Positions 6,551 to 7,934 of a stretch of DNA of 7,934 bases are shown piece by piece. Source of the stretch: Eubacteriales bacterium (GTDB lineage Bacteria > Bacillota > Clostridia > Acetivibrionales > STF1-152). The stretch is taken from the NCBI GenBank assembly GCA_028703215.1, contig JAQVNH010000040.1, positions 1 to 7,934 on the forward strand, in the 5' to 3' direction. The notes beneath the pieces were generated by a model. It did not search any database. It was not told the DNA's origin and saw only the letters and a program-made list of their open reading frames with translations. The first letter of the stretch is position 1. Each line of letters begins with the position of its first letter. The position numbers were made by a program, and so were the translations under genes.

Positions 6551-6579
6551 AATAACACCTCCATATATATATGTTATTA
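6550..6579 (-). promoter_or_regulatory. A/U-rich leader hairpin over the hsp20 start (candidate RNA thermometer or operator)
   Basis: In the minus-strand transcript, nine bases at 6579-6571 (UAAUAACAU) pair with 6558-6550 (GUGUUAUUA): eight Watson-Crick pairs, only one of them C-G, plus one G-U. The 12-nt loop holds most of the GGAGG ribosome site, and the stem includes the whole spacer and the A of the AUG. Ribosome entry would need the weak stem to melt. The same bases form an 8-bp DNA inverted repeat (TAATAACA/TGTTATTA), so a protein operator is the alternative reading. Confidence 0.4.
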
Positions 6580-6582
6580 GTC

Positions 6583-6599
6583 TTTGACTATCTTTGACC
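6583..6599 (-). promoter_or_regulatory. CtsR operator of hsp20
   Basis: On the minus strand the 17 bases read GGTCAAA-GAT-AGTCAAA, a perfect fit to the CtsR heptad direct repeat (RGTCAAA-NAN-RGTCAAA). CtsR is the class III heat-shock repressor of Firmicutes that controls clp genes and, in several species, hsp18/hsp20. The box lies just downstream of the predicted transcription start, where a bound repressor would block initiation. Confidence 0.9.
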
Positions 6600-6610
6600 T
6601 TTCAATTATA

Positions 6611-6639
6611 TTTATAACATGTTCGCCGTTTGTTATCAA
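6611..6639 (-). promoter_or_regulatory. Sigma-A promoter of hsp20
   Basis: Reading the minus strand, TTGATA (6634-6639, 5 of 6) is followed after exactly 17 bp by TATAAA (6611-6616, 5 of 6). Transcription should start near 6604, placing the CtsR box at about +5 to +21 and giving a leader of about 54 nt. A further ATAACA/TGTTAT inverted repeat (6614-6619 and 6631-6636) straddles the -10 and -35 boxes. Confidence 0.75.
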
Positions 6640-6710
6640 AACCGATTTTCGACTTTCCCTGACCATTAGATTGAAATAATACAAATTTTCAGGTATTTTC
6701 TTAGTTTTTC

Positions 6711-7226
6711 TTAGTTTTTTGACTTGCCGCGGATACTCTTTCTTTTAACAGCTTCAGCATATTCCTGTTTTTCCTCATCGGTTTCAGGCAGTACCTCAGG
6801 GACGCGAACCGGCTTGCCTGAGCTGTCCAGAGCTACATATATGACCCGAGCGCTATTAGTGTTCCTGACAGTTCCCAGCAGGATGTCCTCAGAATAAGCT
6901 TGTACCAGGACCTCCATTGATGTGGTGCCCGCCCATGTCACTTTCGCTCTGAGCACTATCATTTCTCCCATTTTAACCGGGTGCAGAAAGTCAACATGAT
7001 CCAGCGCTACAGTCGCGACAACATTGTTCGCATGCCTCGATGCCGCCATCGCTCCTGCAATATCTATCCAGTGCATCAAGCGTCCTCCGAGAAGGTTCCC
7101 AAGCGGGTTGGTATCGTTTGGCAGGACGAGCTCTCTCATTTCGACCTGCGATTCGGCAGGAGTTTTCCGTCTTCCGGTAACATTTTTCATATTCATATTT
7201 GAATTCATATTTGAAGAATCCGACAT
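6711..7226 (-). CDS. Acyl-CoA thioesterase, hotdog fold (YkhA/YciA/BACH type)
   Basis: A 171-residue cytosolic hotdog-fold enzyme hydrolysing acyl-CoA to free acid and CoA, the chain length being unpredictable from sequence. The catalytic segment NPLGNLLGGRLMHWIDIAGAMAASRHA (40-66) includes Asp55 in the conserved place at the start of the hotdog helix; VALDHVDFLHPVKMGE (73-88) is the next family block, and LGTVRNTNSARVIYVALD follows. The C-terminal tail is rich in Lys/Arg/Glu. The start at 7226 has AAGGAG about 7 nt upstream. The extreme N-terminus repeats SNMN twice through a 12-bp tandem duplication, so it is probably disordered and non-essential. It lies 56 bp downstream of dusB in the same direction and may be its operon partner; no terminator is visible before hsp20. 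Confidence 0.9.
   Translation of the reverse strand: MSDSSNMNSNMNMKNVTGRRKTPAESQVEMRELVLPNDTNPLGNLLGGRLMHWIDIAGAMAASRHANNVVATVALDHVDFLHPVKMGEMIVLRAKVTWAGTTSMEVLVQAYSEDILLGTVRNTNSARVIYVALDSSGKPVRVPEVLPETDEEKQEYAEAVKRKSIRGKSKN
7191..7214. repeat. 12-bp tandem duplication in the thioesterase N-terminus
   Basis: ATTCATATTTGA occurs twice back to back (7191-7202 and 7203-7214) without a mismatch. Since the unit is a multiple of three it keeps the frame and encodes SNMN twice near the start of the thioesterase. Likely a slippage product. Confidence 0.85.
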
Positions 7227-7282
7227 CTCTATTCTCCTTCCAAAATGGTTCCTATTTCCCGAAAGGCTTCCGCGTCAAGAAT

Positions 7283-7934
7283 TCAGACGACCTTTTCCAA
7301 CAGCCCGATTATCTCATCGGCTGTTTCCATCCGAAAAATTTCGTCTCTGATTTTTGCCGCATTTTTTATCCCTTTGATGTACCACGCCATATGTTTGCGC
7401 ATTTCTCTTATCCCGGAATATTCGCCTCTGTAAGTTATTTCCATTGCCAAATGTTTCTTTACCATTTCGATCTTTTCAAAAACTGACGGCTCCGCCAAAA
7501 CCTCACCGGTTTCAATAAACTTGATCGTCTGTTTGAATATCCAGGGGTTTCCGAGCGCTCCCCTGCCTACCATTACCGCGTCGCACCCGGTTTTCTCAAA
7601 CATCCTCACCGCATCCTGCGGCGAATAAATGTCCCCGCTCCCTATAACAGGTATGGATACGGAACGTTTCACCTGTCTTATGACATCCAGATCTGCGGAT
7701 CCACTGAAAAATTGCATCCTTGTTCTCCCGTGGACCGTGATGGCACTCGCTCCGTTTTTCTCAGCAATTTTCGATATTTCGACCGCATTTATGCTCTGTT
7801 CATCCCATCCGCTTCTTATCTTAACTGTCACCGGCTTTTTTGAAACATCAGCCACGGCTTTTATAACAGCGGCAGCAAGGAGCGGGTTTCTTAAAAGCGC
7901 GCTTCCGTCACCGTTTGAAGTTATTTTTGGCGTG
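7283..7934 (-). CDS. dusB: tRNA-dihydrouridine synthase (DusB), 5' part outside the window
   Basis: FMN-dependent enzyme that reduces uridine to dihydrouridine in the D-loop of tRNA, using NAD(P)H. The last 216 residues are present; the family is about 320 long, so about 100 N-terminal residues lie beyond the window. The first residues, TPKITSNGDGSALLRNP, are the text just after the MGCP motif, so the catalytic Cys is only a couple of codons outside. Visible are the FMN-site lysine in VTVKIRSGWD, ITVHGRTRMQF with the conserved His, IPVIGSGDI and the phosphate-binding DAVMVGRGALGNPWIF, then the C-terminal tRNA-binding helical domain with REMRKHMAWYIKG. The stop TGA is at 7283-7285. Subtype B is favoured by the PTPKI and RKHMAWY text. 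The thioesterase follows 56 bp downstream. Confidence 0.93.
   Translation of the reverse strand, partial: TPKITSNGDGSALLRNPLLAAAVIKAVADVSKKPVTVKIRSGWDEQSINAVEISKIAEKNGASAITVHGRTRMQFFSGSADLDVIRQVKRSVSIPVIGSGDIYSPQDAVRMFEKTGCDAVMVGRGALGNPWIFKQTIKFIETGEVLAEPSVFEKIEMVKKHLAMEITYRGEYSGIREMRKHMAWYIKGIKNAAKIRDEIFRMETADEIIGLLEKVV

Noticed and set aside
6655..6710. Possible terminator between the thioesterase and hsp20
   Set aside because: Only weak short pairings (for example TGAAA/TTTCA) are present and none is followed by a T tract in the right direction.
7235..7279. TTGACG (minus strand, just after the dusB stop) as a -35 for the thioesterase
   Set aside because: At 17 bp spacing the -10 would be ATAGGA, which is poor. 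Co-transcription with dusB is simpler.
1..7934. tRNA or rRNA genes, CRISPR arrays, riboswitches, insertion sequences with transposase, prophage or defence genes
   Set aside because: No cloverleaf, regular spaced repeats, riboswitch core, transposase motif or phage-type gene was found on either strand; apart from the palindrome there is no sign of mobile DNA.

Overview
The window looks like a chromosomal segment of a Gram-positive Firmicute, most likely a clostridial-type anaerobe. The pointers are a textbook CtsR heat-shock operator in front of a small heat-shock gene, strong GGAGG ribosome sites, close clostridial-type DusB and WecC sequence motifs, moderate base composition, and a cluster ending in an O-antigen-ligase-like (Wzy_C) membrane protein. 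The exact taxon cannot be told from the sequence alone.

Layout. (1) Positions 1-883, minus strand: ADP-dependent NAD(P)H-hydrate dehydratase (nnrD), lacking only its last few residues at the window edge. (2) Positions 884-1089: a 206-bp divergent intergenic region with one convincing promoter in each direction. (3) Positions 1090-6071, plus strand: a tight five-gene operon for a surface polysaccharide. It holds a UDP-ManNAc dehydrogenase (wecC type), a GT4 glycosyltransferase, a DUF4330-like single-pass membrane protein, an unrecognised two-helix membrane protein, and an O-antigen ligase/polymerase family protein. Genes overlap or lie within 20 bp, so they are very probably co-transcribed. 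(4) Positions 6024-6090: a perfect 30-bp inverted repeat that encodes the last 15 residues and the stop codon of the ligase and is followed by a T-rich tract. It can act as the terminator between the convergent transcription units. (5) Positions 6098-7934, minus strand: hsp20, an acyl-CoA thioesterase and dusB (5' end outside the window).

How the genes work together. WecC would supply the activated uronic acid UDP-ManNAcA. The GT4 enzyme would add a sugar to a lipid-linked glycan, and the Wzy_C protein would polymerise or ligate the product outside the membrane. The two small membrane proteins between them are candidate accessory parts. nnrD (repair of hydrated NAD(P)H), dusB (tRNA dihydrouridine), the thioesterase and hsp20 are housekeeping or stress genes.

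Most worth a second look: the palindrome that supplies the ligase C-terminus; the layered hsp20 control region (sigma-A promoter, perfect CtsR box, and an A/U-rich hairpin that pairs the start codon's A, a possible RNA thermometer); the odd start of wecC, where the Shine-Dalgarno points to an ATC codon rather than the only standard start; and the unrecognised 172-residue membrane protein. No wholly new multi-gene system (defence island, CRISPR, prophage) is visible.
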